Source of the DNA: Leucocoprinus leucothites
Taxonomy: Eukaryota; Basidiomycota; Agaricomycetes; Agaricales; Agaricaceae
DNA length: 64,000 nucleotides
Assembly (NCBI GenBank): GCA_013368445.1
Contig: JAACJO010000058.1
Coordinates: forward strand, 1-64,000
Reading direction: 5' to 3'
Below, in pieces: positions 1 to 13,621 of the stretch (positions within the stretch are counted from its first letter, which is position 1; the number at the start of each line of letters is the position of its first letter). Position numbers and translations under genes: made by a program. Under the pieces are notes generated by a model that made no database searches, was not told where the DNA came from, and was given only the letters and a program-made list of their open reading frames with translations.

Positions 1-1169
1 TAGACACTCAGGTCTCAGGGTATAGTTTCCTCGAGTTTGGGTACACGCAATGCAGCAGGTCCTCAAGTCAGATGGCCGAAATCCGGTTAGTACGGTTTCA
101 GAAAAGGCAACACGGTTGATTGAATTGATCGAAGACTTCTGCCCAGAATACTCTGAAGCGGAGGATGACGGTATTGGATAAATTGGGTGAACAATTTCGG
201 ACGAACGATCTATGTTGACGTGGAGAGAGAGAGAAGAAAAAGTCTCCATCTGGATAGGTGGATCCTTTAATTCGGGTGTGAGGGTCCGTGCAGGAGATGA
301 CTCCCCCTTGGTTGTGATAGTGGCTGCCGCCGGAAACGTTCAAGCAGAGTGATTGAATATGCAAGACATCTTTCTCCGAGTATGCGCCTAAGTAGAATAC
401 CCTATAAGAGATGACAGGCAGCAAGACACGAGTGAAGAAATGGCTGAGTGGGGAAACAGTCATGTGCGTGAGGGAAGATTTCGAAGAGCTGGGAGACAGT
501 TTGTTGAATAAAACAACAACCCCGCGGGCTACGGCAGGGAATTACTTCCGGATCGGACGAGAGAACAAGGGGGTGCAGGTAGAGGGCGATGAGCGTTGTT
601 GATGGCAGAATGACTGGTCGAGAAAATCGGAGGGGTAGAGAGGACCAGAAATACGACGACCCTTAGAAACGATCAACATGTGTGTAGACATTGACGAGGA
701 TAGGATATTTCAGTTGTGGACAGACGGTGATATCGCTGATGGCTTGTCGAGAAAAACGGCAACTATTTACGTGTGTATTGTTACGACTGGAACGGAATCA
801 GAGACAGAGACATGGAGAGTAGGGATCGTGAGATATGAATGAGGAGGAGAAGAGGACGGTAGACAGGAGTCCCCCCGGTGAATAATCTGGAGAGAGTTTA
901 TTTGACGTGCGAGGGACTGATAAATGAGAGAATGTAAAATTAGTGAGTGAGAGTCAAGGATATGTTTTTGGAAGGACCGGGGCGATGGAGTGGGAGTGGG
1001 TGGCTCGCTGCGGAAGATGCCATGGAAATGAACCGGGCGAGCTGGTGATGGGGCGCCGGGGCGGAGTCCGAAAAAGGACATTGGGTGGGATGTCGGCATG
1101 AGTTGCCGAGCAAAACAAACGGATTTCAAGTCAACTCGCCTTCTCTCCTTCATCCATCTCCTCCCCACC
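1..1169. other. No gene recognised; upstream flank of the MADS-box gene
   Basis: Short open frames exist on both strands (for example minus 98-463 and minus 767-1261), but none shows a known motif, a convincing exon chain or a codon pattern like the real genes. The last few hundred bases are probably the promoter and 5' leader of the MADS-box gene; the stretch just before its ATG at 1170 is pyrimidine-rich, as in many fungal leaders. The left edge may contain the end of a gene lying outside the window, which I cannot recognise. Confidence 0.5.
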
Positions 1170-2948
1170 ATGGGCCGTCGTAAGATTGAAATCCAGCCTA
1201 TCACTGTGCGTCCTCCCCTCTGAATTATATCCACATCGTCCTGCTCACTCCTCTCCAGCACGAACGCAACCGCGCCGTGACCTTTTTAAAGGCACGTCTT
1301 CCAATTTATTCGCTATTTTTGCCTACAGCATATTTATTCTTGGCCCGCCACTCTCCAGCGTAAGAATGGCCTCTTCAAAAAGGCGTATGAGCTCGGCGTC
1401 CTCTGCTCCGTCGACGTTGCAGTTATTATCTTTGGTACGTCCAGACTCTTTGCGTCCTGCTCCTCCCCCCGCTGACCCTGGTTCTATTTTTATCAAATAG
1501 AGGAACGCCCTGGGCACCATGTAAAGCTCTACCAGTACTGCTCAGCAGACATACACGACATGGTACAGCGTCATCTCCGCGTATGTGTGTTTTCTCCGCC
1601 CAGATCGCCCTGTCTCACGCTCTACAGCACGATGGTGAAAAAGATACGCGTGGACCACAGGACTTTGCAGGAAACACAAACGCGAAGATGGATGACGTCG
1701 GCGATGGCGACGATGATGATCAGGACGATGACGATGATGGCCCGGCAAAGCGCCGCCCAGAGTCAAAGTTGAAGCGCGGTTCTGAACTCACCATGTCCAA
1801 TGATGTATGTTTTCCCAGCTCTACGCCTTGTCCCAGTCTGACCAATCCAGATGGAATATCGTGGTCTTTCAATTCCACAGCCCCCGCTTCCTTTACACGG
1901 AATGGGCTCTGGTTCTGCTCTTCCCATCTCTAGTGACCGTCACCATACTCGCACACACCAGTCCCACAACAACAAGCGCCCACGCACAGACCACCCTAGC
2001 CTCCACAGCCGATCTCCTTCCGATGACCATCTACCCTCTGGTTCAGCCCCATACCACTATCAAACTGGCTCAGGTGCCTCCTTTACTAGGGGAGGCAGTC
2101 ATTATCCACATCATTCTGGAAATTCGCAGTACACGCCCCTCTACCCGGTTTCCAACCACACCACGCCTCCACCTGTCTTTATTCCACTTCAGCCAGAATT
2201 CAATTCGTCTTCTTCACGCGGTCCCGCACCGCGTTCCGGTGGGCCTGGGCCCTCTTCCGCTTTTTCCACCGCGAGGTCTAACAGCACTAATTCTTCCTAT
2301 GATGGTGGCATGTACCCTCCAGGCATGATGCGCCCGCCTCAGTCTGGTTCTTCCCACCATCCAGGTGGCGGTGGAGGTAGTGGTGGAGGCGGAGGCAGCG
2401 GTGGTGGCGATCTCTTTACCGCTTTTCTAGACGCGGACGAACACAGCCGTCAGTCACAGAGTCAGGGTTTTGGTCTCGACTGGCCTGTTCATAGCTCAAA
2501 CCCAGGCTCCGGTCCTCCGCCCTCCAATCCACCACCTCCTCCCGGTGAGTAGCATATCTTCACGTAACCGGACTTTTTTTCATGCTGACTGATATCTCCA
2601 GCGTCGGCAAACTCATCATCAGGACCGACTGAAGGCAGTTCTAATTGGCTGGATTTCCTGTCAGGTAATAACAATCCATCCACTTCGGGCAGGGGGGACC
2701 CCTCCATGTCATGGGAAAGGAGTGGTGGTGACAACCGCGCGGATATCTCCGATATGTTTGGATCTGGCGGAGGGGCGGGAGGCGGTGGTGGTAGCCAAGC
2801 TACCTCTCCGTTGGGTGTCACAATGGGCGGAATACCCGGAAATAAGCGACGCGTTGATTCCGAAGATTCTGCACTCGCGACTAGTCCCGGTTCGCTTAGT
2901 GCCATCGCCGGCGACAAGAAGGAACTCAAATCGGAGGGAGGGGGTTGA
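1170..2948 (+). CDS. MADS-box transcription factor, Rlm1/MEF2-type
   Basis: Predicted DNA-binding regulator, 480 aa from seven exons: 1170-1205, 1259-1291, 1359-1434, 1501-1580, 1628-1804, 1851-2544, 2602-2948. All junctions keep frame. Residues 1-60 form a near-canonical MADS box starting [17 protein letters not shown], continuing with [20 protein letters not shown] and a beta-strand part ([15 protein letters not shown]). The MGRRKI start is typical of the MEF2/Rlm1 class rather than the SRF/Mcm1 class. After it come an acidic D-rich patch (about 105-115), a basic KRR patch, and a long low-complexity region rich in Ser, Pro, Gly and His with two poly-Gly tracts, probably disordered activation sequence. 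In yeasts Rlm1 acts below the cell-wall-integrity MAP kinase; that role is family knowledge, not seen here. Intron 2 has a GC donor. The start is fixed by the MADS motif. Confidence 0.93.
1292..1358 (+). other. GC-AG intron inside the MADS box
   Basis: Exon 2 ends in AAG (FLK) and exon 3 starts with RKNGLF, so the conserved protein sequence fixes both edges. The donor is AAG followed by GCACGT and the acceptor is CTCTCCAG. The nearby GT at 1296 would add four bases and break the MADS frame. This is therefore a GC-AG intron of 67 bp. Confidence 0.85.
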
Positions 2949-5801
2949 TCACATAACCCATACTCTCCCTCAACGTCCCCACCAAAAAATCGAGGTGACA
3001 AGGCGCGTTTTTTGGCCGGGTCAAATGTGTATCATAGAAAAAGGACCTTGGTTCCATTAGCTATCGTCGTCGTCCTCATCCTATCTATCGTTCTTCCCTC
3101 GCTATCTGTGTGTGCACTCCCGTTGGCTTCCTCCCTCCCTCAATCAATCCCGCTGTGTCCCATGTTTTCCTTGTACCGCATGTAGCCTTTTCTAGTTATG
3201 CGACCTTTTCTATGTCTGTGTCTGTGTGTAACCCCAGTGGACGTATTTAAAGAGTATCGGAGTATGGTAATAAACGAAAATAACTCGATCTGCCCTCGAC
3301 GAACCCGCCGGCAACGATTAATTGCAAACCAGAGAGAGGGATATTTTTATTTAGGCTTTTAGCGTCTCAAGGTACCAGCCAGTCAAGAACTCGATGAGGC
3401 CAAAAAAGAGATCGCCGGCGGCCGCGCGAAGGGAGAAAGTTAAAAATGGGAACACTGGGGAGGCGGAGATGAAGCAATAAAAGGGGGGGAACCAGGAACG
3501 CAGTGATGTGGAGAGACCACCTGGTTTCCCTTCATCGGTCTAAATTTATTTCTAATTGTACAGGTGTATAAATGAACGGTCGTGCCGGGCACAAGCGACT
3601 TTGCCCACATCCAGCCAGGAACACAGTGTATATTCATAGTAGCCAACCCGAATGTAGGGCATGTTTGCACCTTTTTACCTGTCCATAGTAAACACACACA
3701 CACGCTCTGCACGTACGCACGTACCCGTCAAGCCGGCGGAATTTATTTATATAGAACATCGGATGACGACACGAAGTTTGAAATTATGGTCTCTTTTTTT
3801 GCAACTCCGTGAAAGGATAAAAATGGGTTGCAATCTCAATAGGGTCGATTCGATGTGTGTCGGAAGCGTGGCCACCTGGCAGGCGTTCAATCTTCCTCGG
3901 TGCAATTTTTGGCATGGGGGGGGGGTAGATGTTTATAAATAGTGGCATTCGCGGAGTTGAATGTGCGTGGGGCGATGTTGTGGTATGGAGGCGGGAATAC
4001 TACGGTGGCGGGATAAGGAGGGCGGGATGAATATTTCGATTGATTTGGTTGAAAGCCGGATAGAGCGCGAGACTGGATCTTTTGTGAACCCTTCGATGAA
4101 CCGGTTTTTGCAGGTGTGTATCGGCCCTGTCGTTTAGCCAGGGATAAAGGGTTAGCTCTTGATCTCGTGATTCCGGGCCAAGCCAAAGTCGAATTCGACA
4201 GTCCTCCGTCTTGTGTTTCTGGGTGGTTTGGTATATTGAATGAGGAGAGAAAGTCGGTTTGGTGCGTGATGGCATTTCATGAGCAGCCGTGTCAAAGTGG
4301 GGGAGTTTTGACCACTACTTGTCAAGAGTTTTCAATAAATACTACTTTTTGGTATTTCCGAAGATTGGGCGAGCTGTTCGCACTGGTAGCGCCCAAATAT
4401 GTTATTGAGTTCTTATCTTGGGTTCGACTGCTCGTGTGGGGGTGCAACTTACGTCTTGACAATGTTTTGATTGATCCAAGAAATCCGCAGCTGTTGAGTT
4501 CAATGGCTTGGCTAATCACATGTATCCGAGGGCCATTGTCCCTGCATTACTTTCTGATATCAAACTTTCAAGTTCGACAAGGCATGTGCACCAATGGAGT
4601 TCGAGTGATTATGTGTTCAAGCGGATTAACTTTTCGTGTAACACAAAGACGGAGTGCTTTTGCGTCATATACTTGATAGTCATCTGCCTCGAGGTCGATC
4701 AGGTGGACCGAGGCCGACGTTTCTAGTTGTTTATTTGGTGGATCGTTGGTGAGATGTCATTCTACTACTGGATTTCTCTTACTTGACGCGAATATCCTGG
4801 TCGAATACTCCTGAGCTGGAAGCTATCTCTTCAACTTGGGGACTAGGCAGTTTGACTCGCAATGTGCTCAGGGATACTCCCCGTATCAATAGGAGACTTC
4901 AGGACGGCTGACGTCCCAATGACAGGCCATCTGGCACGCTCCTCTGACTTTCCGTGCGACATGATGAAAGCAACTTTCTCAGAGACGCAAGACAGGGATT
5001 CTTACCACAGCGATACTATCGGGTTCGCCATAAAATCTTGACTATCATCGAATAATCGAGTCCCCAGTCTTCGACTAAAAGATATCCCCCGGGCCTCACA
5101 ATCACTGGAGTAGTAAGAATGTTCGGTGGGTGTCTCCGCGAATAGTTCGATTCAGCAGGCACTGCCGTTGAAAGGAATCTTCAAAATCTGGGCTATGGTA
5201 CGGGGAGCAACCACGGGCGCATTCTGCAGATACTCGGTCACTATACGGATGGGTGACCCATTTAAGCGGCCCCCAGATTTGGCTGATCTCGAGTTCGGTC
5301 ATAATCCCTGTTGACCGAACAGCTTCACATGTCAAAATCATCTTTCGTTGAGGGCTGGAGATTTCCCAACTGCCTTACTATTCACGTTAATAAATAGTCT
5401 ACCCGAGTCTTTTCTTCAGTTTTGCAACCAATACTCTTCGGCGATATGACATTTCGAACGAAATGTCGGGGGTCCTTCAAGTAGTAGAGCGAATTTAGGC
5501 ACATGCCTACCAGAGGACCCATCTTTTCAACATCAGTGCAGAATCGTCATAGTCGTGGTCTCAGGAAAGGGGATGAATTCCTGTTATTCCTTGGAGTATA
5601 CGAAATCTCTGCGGTACCGGTAATAACCACGATCATAAATGCCATCTCCGACTCGGATTGATTTAGCGTATGGCATCGAGATCAGAGTTCCAAGACGCGC
5701 GAGCTCTGAAAGTATGGGAGAGACAAGTGGTGTCCAACTTCCTCTATCCCTGAGCAAGGAGGCCAGAGACAGCCTTGTTGCGGATTATATCAATTAACCC
5801 C
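2949..5801. other. Gene-poor region, no supported gene
   Basis: Downstream of the MADS gene I find only short open frames. The longest, plus 4116-4676 (186 codons), shows no domain and no coherent exon neighbours. The first few hundred bases should hold the MADS gene 3' UTR. The DNA from about 4,700 to 5,800 is patchy and could be decayed transposon or gene sequence, but I could not assign it to a family. Confidence 0.5.
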
Positions 5802-6474
5802 TACAGTCATTGAGTACAACTTGAGATATGAGTACAACTTGAGACAAACAGTGATATCTTGCGAAAGACTGGCCGAAATCTTTTCAAATTAGTCAGTAAA
5901 TGATTAGTACACTGTACCCACCCTATACCAAAATTCCACGCAATTTGAAGCAATGGTGGTGGAGAAAGGCAAGCATCAATTGAAGATTTTGAGCAAATCC
6001 ATCACTTTGAGTTAATAAGGACGCGTTTATCTGGAGATAAGCCACCATAATGGTATATTTATACCTCTACGGGGTTTTAAAGGCCCAAACCGTCAACAAC
6101 TGCAGAAATTCCAGTGGAATAGGCTCTGATTCCAACAGAATCCGATGTTTTTCGTCCATTGCCAGGTCTGGACATGATATGTGACAAGGGAGTGATGTCA
6201 CGTCTAATTTAGTGATACCTGATTTGGGAGTGACTCTTTCCAAAAGTGGAATGTCACGCGCATCTCAACTTGTGCGAAACTGTGCAAAGTGATACCCCTC
6301 GAATCTTTACACGATTCCTACTCAGAAATGACTCCGATAGCCCTAGTTTTTTTATTTTGGATAGAGGAGACATTCTTACATATGATGTTCTAGCTTATAG
6401 TGAATTCAATTAACTTAATACTTCAAAATTCTGGATTCACGAAAAGTCGTCTCAAGTTGTACTCAATGACTGTA
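5802..6474. mobile_element. MITE-like element with 23-bp terminal inverted repeats and TA target duplication
   Basis: The left end (from 5804) begins CAGTCATTGAGTACAACTTG and continues AGA; the reverse complement of the right end (to 6472) is identical for 23 bases. Both ends abut the dinucleotide TA (5802-5803 and 6473-6474), as expected of a Tc1/mariner-type target-site duplication. The body is about 669 bp with no long open frame, so it would be non-autonomous. On the left, the inner part of the inverted repeat is present twice (GAGTACAACTTGAGA recurs a few bases further in). No second copy is in the window, so family membership is inferred from end structure only. Confidence 0.75.
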
Positions 6475-9400
6475 GTACCCTCGTTAAGTAGTTGCTGATG
6501 TAGTGGAACATATACATGTCAAAACAAACCTCGAGCCTAACGGACCATTCTTTGGAACGACTCGAAGGAGCATATATCGGAAGAGAAGTTGCTCCCCTGT
6601 CTCAGTATCGAACCTCTGGGCTTCGAGTTCGGCTACAAGTTTTTACAGAGGCTACGAGTCCGCTCAATGCTTTGCTGGAAATAATGGAGATGAGAACAGG
6701 AACGCGTGCCACCGTGACTATAAGTGTTGGGGTCCTCAGTATGAATTTCGGAGTCGCTCTGAGCATGATCATTTATTCAAGACCTGAGGTTTCGCTTAGC
6801 GGAAAAGGACGGAGAGAATTGTACTCACCGAGAAAAGCTGTCTGTTCGATATCTACCACCCTGTATCTACCACTTTGCCCGATAATTGCCCTTTGTGCGT
6901 CACTCATCTAATGATACCTGCATCGAGCCCATTGACTTAGGACGTCATATATCCTGATTCAATGGATTGACTTCACTGTGAAATGAGGGTCTCCTTTCGA
7001 CGAGACTCTTCATTTCCATAGTGAGAATCTTCGATTGTCATTACAGGTAAGCAATATGCTTACTCCAGACAAGCGTATCATGGCAGCACCGTTGGGCATG
7101 TTCCGTAGTCCACTGGATTTGGGCTCTCATTGGTTTCTTCTAGACGTTCCGTTGCTCGAAACCTGGAAGGAGGTAGAGGAACATGGTCAGGTTGGTTTAG
7201 CACTATAGAATCACGGCCAGCTAAACTGCTGACAGACAATCAGCCGAGGGCTTCAGTCAGGCCAGAAGAGATAAGCCAAGAAGGAGACCCCGGTACCCAG
7301 GGCCAAACGGAATGCGACTGAGTTGGAATAGAGATCTACTAAAGCAGCCAAGATCGACTACGGCGACGCTCGGTAATCAGAGTAATATCATCCAGACCAT
7401 TGAATGTGATACTCGTACCACAAGACATGTCTAGTCAGACGACCAATAATAGCAATTGGTAACAAAGAGCGAGATGACCATGCTATCCCTTGGAGTTCAG
7501 CGCCAGCGCAGCTGATCTCAATAAACCAACCGATTGGCAAATATCTTATCCTCCAATCTAACTTGGTATCCCGACAGGAAAGACTTGACCTTTTTAGAGA
7601 AGGGGCAGCAAGACAAGACGAAACGGACGCATCTTACCTTACACTTCATTTGTCACATGCAGGAGGATCCAGCTGTCTTCAAACACGCAGGATTCGCCAC
7701 CATTCGGGTGAATGGAGCCGTCTTGGGCTTTTTAGTTTAACGATCCGGCGCTTAGTATGTAACAAATGTTGTCTGATGGCTTATCTACCAAGGAGCCAAA
7801 GGCGCAGTCAGGCTAGTAAGACATGTGTTTTCAAACTAGTGTTTCCATTCCACGCCGCCGTGCATCTAATTCATTTTCTTAATCTCATTCCGAAGCCCGA
7901 TGCAATGGTTCAAGTAGCGAAATGGGCCGAAGAACATGTGGCGTAACATTCTGAATTCACTTTCCAAGTTCCCCGTCGATGTATATATATGTCATACAAC
8001 GTTATGCCTCATGTCTTTGAAGAATGACCCTGACGCCGCAGATTCCAACAAACATTCTAGCAATGATAAGTAGTGTGACGTTGTTCGCTTCCCGATGCCT
8101 GATAGGGAACTAGGGATTACTACTTACATAGACGCTATGAGCGTTGAGTGGAATCAAACGGAGAAGGGAAGAGCGCCAGTGATGTGCTCCTTGCCCCCGT
8201 CTTCTTTGTTCGATGTGTTGCCTAAAATCATGGAAGGCTGACGTTTTCCGATCCTCAAAGTGGCAAACTTAAGGTAAGGAACGGAAAGCCTAGAGTTGTT
8301 TTCTTTCGTACGTACATGTTGGTGATAAATTGACAATAGACTAGTTTTGGATTCGAGGGCTGGAGCCAACTAGTTGCGTGACATCAATGTGTCTAGAAGA
8401 TCCGAGCGAAAGCTTACGACGACCGTAGTCTTAATGTTAGTCATGCCACCCGTGGCGTAATTTAGGAAGACAGGAAGTATGCAGAACTTGTGTTGGAGTC
8501 ACGCTATGGCATCATTTAGCAGGACAACATAAAAGGAAAAACACCTCCCCTTTTTTCGGCTCAAAAGAAGATCAAACAGTAGCATGTGCACAGTGAAGGA
8601 TTTGTACGTGTACGCATAATGTGGCGAGAGGGATAGCCAAAATGAGAAGCCCGGAGTTCATTTTAAGCTCGGCCCAAATCCTCTCCACAAGTGGAATGAG
8701 TTTACTTATTTGGTCGAACACTGGAATTCAGGAATTCAGGAATAAAGTGTGTAGTTCTGGAGCTCTACGATTCTACGACGGACGGGTGGCCGCCCACCTG
8801 GTGCGGTGACCTTTATGTGTGTGATGGATTCGGTTCTTCTGACTCCTAAGTCTGGATTTGTCGCACCGAATTCCGGAATCCGTTGATTAATACAAAGTCT
8901 AGTTACAGGTATGCCCGTAACCAAGTTAGAGCTTCGTACGGAATAGATTGTTGCTGTACCACTCTGATGTCAAGGAGGTGAAGCAGTGAAGAGTGGAATT
9001 AGAAGTCGAACAGTCATATATTCATAGAAGCCCGACGAGCAAAGCTGACATGGCACGCGCAAATTTCCCCCTATTACCTCCTCTCGACGATAATATCCTC
9101 CTGACGACTTGCACGGAGCTTCTTCGAACGAAAGAGATGATGCTATTGACATATGTAAATTCTCACATGGTTTAGAAGGGGTTAGAGCTTATCGACTGCG
9201 GAATTCACAAGAGTAAGATGCCACGGCTGCAATTTCGCAAAAGAGGTCTCTACATAAGGTTCATGACGACCGCTGGTGGGACGCCGCTGTTTCGGAAAGA
9301 TGGAGTGCCCATGTGGTGCTTATTGATCGTTATGAATGTGTGATATTGCGGAACTGAGAGAACGGGTTTCTTGCCTGGCAACGGAAGACAGAGGTCAATG

Positions 9401-10160
9401 TTCTTTTTAGCTTTTGATGGCAGGAAACTTCTTTGTCATGTCAAAATATCTCCCTCCGCCATTGCCGTTGAAAACACACAAAGTGTCTCTCGTCTCTTGT
9501 CGGAGAAACTTTTGCTGTTTCTGGTTTTGGCGCACCCGTGGACGCCGGCGGCGAATCAATCTTGCCAAGAGCGCCATCAGACGGTGCTATTCTTATCCAT
9601 GTTCTTGAAGCATCCCTCATGTTTCCTTTTGATGGGCGGTGGTGATCAGTTCCCGAAGTGAATCGAAAGTAGCGTCATGAAACATATTATATACACATTA
9701 TAGGACACCGATAACAAACACAGTTAGCTACCAATAAAGATAGGGAGCAGGGTGGAGGACTATGTACCACATTCGGGAAAGCGGTGGCAACACTGCGACA
9801 GAGCGAAAAGGGTAAGCACAAATCCGAAGGGTTGGTAGAATAATACACGGCACGTAATCCGTGATTAATCGAAAACCGAACAAAACCTTTTCTTTCTAGG
9901 TAAAAAGAATCATGCATGCACGAACAAGAGTCGTACATAGCAATAATCGCAAACGACACCGAAACATGAACCACGAAAACGAAAGCACACGTTTGTTCTC
10001 CGGAAGTATTATACCGATCAGAAACATGAGCATTAACCACTTCGAGTGAAAAGAATGAAAGCTGAAACAAACAGACCGCTTTAAATCGTTAAAACAGTCC
10101 ACGCCCATGGCTCAGCACATACACGCCTACACGTTTAATGTCACGGTCGAAAGACGGAAA
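6475..10160. other. Gene-poor region, no supported gene
   Basis: Open frames of 60-130 codons occur (for example plus 6516-6911 and plus 7563-7946), but I see no motif, no consistent splicing and no family resemblance. The last few hundred bases before 10161 are the downstream side of the minus-strand Zn2Cys6 gene and likely include its 3' UTR. Confidence 0.45.
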
Positions 10161-13100
10161 TTAATAGCCTCCCAACAAGCCCGAATCAGCCATAAACGAA
10201 CTCCAACGTTCATCGAGTCTCGAATCCCGCGAGGCAAGTCCTAAATCGGCAAGCTCGGCCGCTGTCCCGCCAGCAGCGTGGGTAGGATGAGGGTGGGAGT
10301 GAACATTGGTAGGAGGTGCAGCTGAAATATGTGACTGAGAGTGAGAGTGCGAATGGGAGTGGTGTGGTTGATGTTGAGAATAGCGTGGGTACGAGTTCAG
10401 CGAGTAAGCGGCGGCAGCTGTAGCAGCTGGAGGTTGAGGAGGAGCGGTGTATGGTTGTGTGAGGTGAGGAGGCGATGGTGTATGTTGATGTGTATGTTGG
10501 ACATGACGAGGTGGTGGAGGTTGCTGTGGGTAATAAGGAGGATGTAATTCAATCGCCACACCACCATTATCCACATCTTGTCTTTGATATGACGAACTTG
10601 TCGGTACTTGTGGGACTTGAGGAACGCTCGGAGGATGTAATACAATCGGATCTGTCGACCACTGTGAATACCCTTGATTTGATGATGACGACGATGATTC
10701 GGGAGAGGGTGTATCATAGTGTTGTTGTTGTTGTTGTTGTGGGAGTGATCGTTCGGAGGGAACATACGCATACTCGTATTGAAGCGATTGCTGCGGCTGC
10801 CAACTATACACAATCGGTTGAGCCTGCGTCGACGTTGGTGCATGCGATGGCGGTAAAGACTGCGAAGGAACAACCGTAGGCAGTGGTACACTCGCCTCTG
10901 CACTCGCACTCCTGCTCTTCTCCTTTCTCCCTTCCATCATCGCATCTACCATATTGATCGATTTCTTCTTGGAGACAAACCTCGTATGTCCCGCAAATAT
11001 CGACAACTCATCATGTTCCTCTTCTTTCACTCCGGTACCAACACTAGCGCTTTGACTCTGATTTGGACTCACGCCACCTATATCCATCACTGTAGGAATA
11101 GCCCAGTCATCACCTGCGGAAGAAACAGCTTTCGCATTGGCGAGCGCGTACCGCGCTTTTTCGGCTAGACGACTGAGGATCGGAAGTGCCTTTAATGCGC
11201 GGATGCTGTACTTGGAAGCTTTGGTGAATAAAACGAGAGCTTGTTCGAGTTCTGCCATGGCGGATTGAGCAACGGGTGAACGAGGACCGCGGGTTACGAC
11301 TGTTCCAAAAATGACCTGAAAAAAGAGTATCATCGAAAACACGGAGTTTTGATTTATTAGAATAAGTTTAAAAGCCCGAGGAAATCGGTTATGACTCACA
11401 GCGGCTGTAAAGGCAAATGTCCACATTGTCCAGAACCTCGAACAGGCATTTGGGAAGAGAGCAAATTGTTCGTTTATGGATTTGAGAATGGTCGATGCGG
11501 CGCGGTAGGATGCGGTAAATGAGGGTGCGTAAGCGCTCTTGAGGGGATTGAGAGGCTGGTCAATGATGGCCTGAGCAAAGAAACTTCGGTGCATGTACAT
11601 AAGGACTTTAAACGGTGAAATGAAAGGATAAGTTAGGATGTAGTAATACGGGATTTTGTGTTGACGAAATTACCAGTTTCTCTGATATGATCAAGAACAC
11701 AACGCATAGAGGTAGCGACCATATCGTTCTTGGGTGGATTTGATAACCCCTCGGGAAGTGGGAATTCGCGGATTTTGCGGTCAAGTTCCATGATGGTGCT
11801 GTAACTCGGAGCCTCAGCGGTTAATGTTCGCGAGGTAACCTCTGCTACGCATTCGGCTGCGAAACGGAATTGCCATATTTCGACTTGTAGAGTATATTCA
11901 GTGTCACTAATGCATGACGTATTTGGTGTAAAGAAACGTACATGCGGTACCTTTTTCGTCTTGATCTGATGTCTCGTATTGAGGGAAAATACAATCAATA
12001 TAGGCAAGGGAGAAGGAAGGTGGTCGGCCGTTATTGAGGCTCTGCGAACAGTCAGGCGAGGTGCGATAAATTGGGTAGAGTACACGCACCGTCCAGACGT
12101 CAGCGACGAAGAGATCCCAAAAGAGGATACGTCGGCGTTGGACCATTTTCGGCGACAGATGCCACCGGGCGCTATCTCTATCTATAAAATTCTCACGGGT
12201 CAGCCGTTCATTACTGCTACCGAAGAAAAGCACTCACGAAGGCCAATCTGCACAGATGACACCTCATAAGCATGTGGACGACGAGGAATCAATAACCAAA
12301 AACGTACAGTCTTGGACAAATGGCTGGCCAGCGTGATGAGGGACCACGTCAACTCCATGCTCGTATCGTTTTTGAGATCACTTCCATTCATAGAGTTATA
12401 AATGCTCATCAAATGAAGTGTCTGGATAGTCACGATGGACGGTTTCTCCAGTACAGGTTGAAGGCCAAGAGCAGCACGTGCGAGTTGGTGGAAATGTTCA
12501 CCCTCAGCATTGGATGGCTCGACCTGAACAAGAGCACCGACGGCGAAAACCATAAAGACGAGAGCGAGGTCATGAGGGCTAGAATAATCTTCTCCGGGAG
12601 TCGGTTGTTGTTTCCGGTATATGACGGGTAGCGTATCGTCCCTGAGCTGTGCCTTGGTAACACCTCGGAAGAGCCAATACACCTGGTCGAAATAGATGTC
12701 TACGAGGGCTTGTGCACGGTTCCAGGGGGGTAGGTGTGATACAATGAGGTCGTGGACGTCAGCTGGTGGACCCATGGGAGTGAAAGGGAAGGATTGGGAA
12801 AAGAGAGCGAGTTCTGGGAGCGGGGTGGGAGAATCTGTGGAGAGGTATTCGTGCGGGGAGGTGTTGGCGTTGATTTGGGCCTAGATAGTGAGACGTGAGG
12901 TGGGATGAATATTGCATATCGAGGGGAATGCGCAGCAGTTGTGTGCTTACGAGGAGGAGAGACTGAGAGCGAGCAAGAACAAGGATGAGTGATGAATGTC
13001 CTGTGTGTACTATATAAAATAGACAAACCTCTGAGCCGCCTGTTGGTCCAAAGAAGCGAGAGATGCCATGGTCTGAGATGGACAGGGTGCCAAAGGCGTC

Positions 13101-13621
13101 GATGACGTCGGACTGAGTAGATGGAAGGGGATCCTCGAGCATAGGCTCGTCATCCTTGTCTTGGGTGACGAGTTCATCGGAGAGGAGAGGATGCGGGTCC
13201 GAGTAGTGTTTGCCCTGTACCTCAGCCAGCGCATCTTCAAGCTGGCGAACACGAGAAGTAAGTCTTGCGATGCGACGATGGAGGTGCTCAGTAGCTGCGA
13301 GGACGAATCGAGTGCCTTGGCCAGTTGACAAAGAGCCTGTGAAAATGATGAAAAAAGTCGTAGAAAAAATAGCGAAAAACCGACCGTTTGGACAGAGAGA
13401 AGCACACCCTCGGCGCTGGCAGGACTGGCAGGGGATCTGTTTGTCGCATTTTATTTTGAGGCGGCGACATTCGGCGCAGGAGACCTGAAATTGTGAGTTG
13501 GGGAGAAATTTGTGGGTAATAGGGGCTTACTTCGCCTGGTCACGTTAGAGGGCGTCTGAGACAACAAAAAGAATAAACTTACCTCTGCTCCGCTTTTGTT
13601 CAAGTTCTCTGGCGTGTCCAT
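10161..13621 (-). CDS. Zn(II)2Cys6 fungal transcription factor
   Basis: Predicted nuclear regulator of 931 aa from eleven minus-strand exons: 13583-13621, 13385-13484, 13029-13336, 12951-12962, 12308-12880, 12238-12247, 12090-12181, 11951-12041, 11674-11883, 11400-11605, 10161-11315. The Zn cluster (about residues 15-45) reads CAECRRLKIKC then CQSC and a sixth Cys, a CX2CX6CX5CX2CX8C pattern. A linker follows (PNGSLSTGQGTRFVL) and a short coiled-coil dimerisation stretch (HRRIARLTSRVRQLEDAL). The middle half matches the fungal-specific transcription factor domain, including GLHRDSARW, RRRILFWDLFVAD and NGRPPSFSLAYIDC. The C-terminal 250 residues are Gln-, His-, Ser- and Pro-rich and look disordered. 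Two exons are tiny (12 and 10 nt) and are supported by frame and conserved motifs. The exon 8/9 boundary is the least certain. Target genes are unknown. Confidence 0.9.

Noticed and set aside
767..1261. Minus-strand open frame of 164 codons overlapping the MADS-box start
   Set aside because: It is antisense to the MADS gene's promoter and first exons and has no motif; the MADS protein frame is decisive on the plus strand.
4116..4676. Plus-strand open frame of 186 codons with a kinase-like phrase (LRLDNVLID)
   Set aside because: The phrase is isolated: no ATP-binding loop, no DFG equivalent and no exon partners. Treated as chance.
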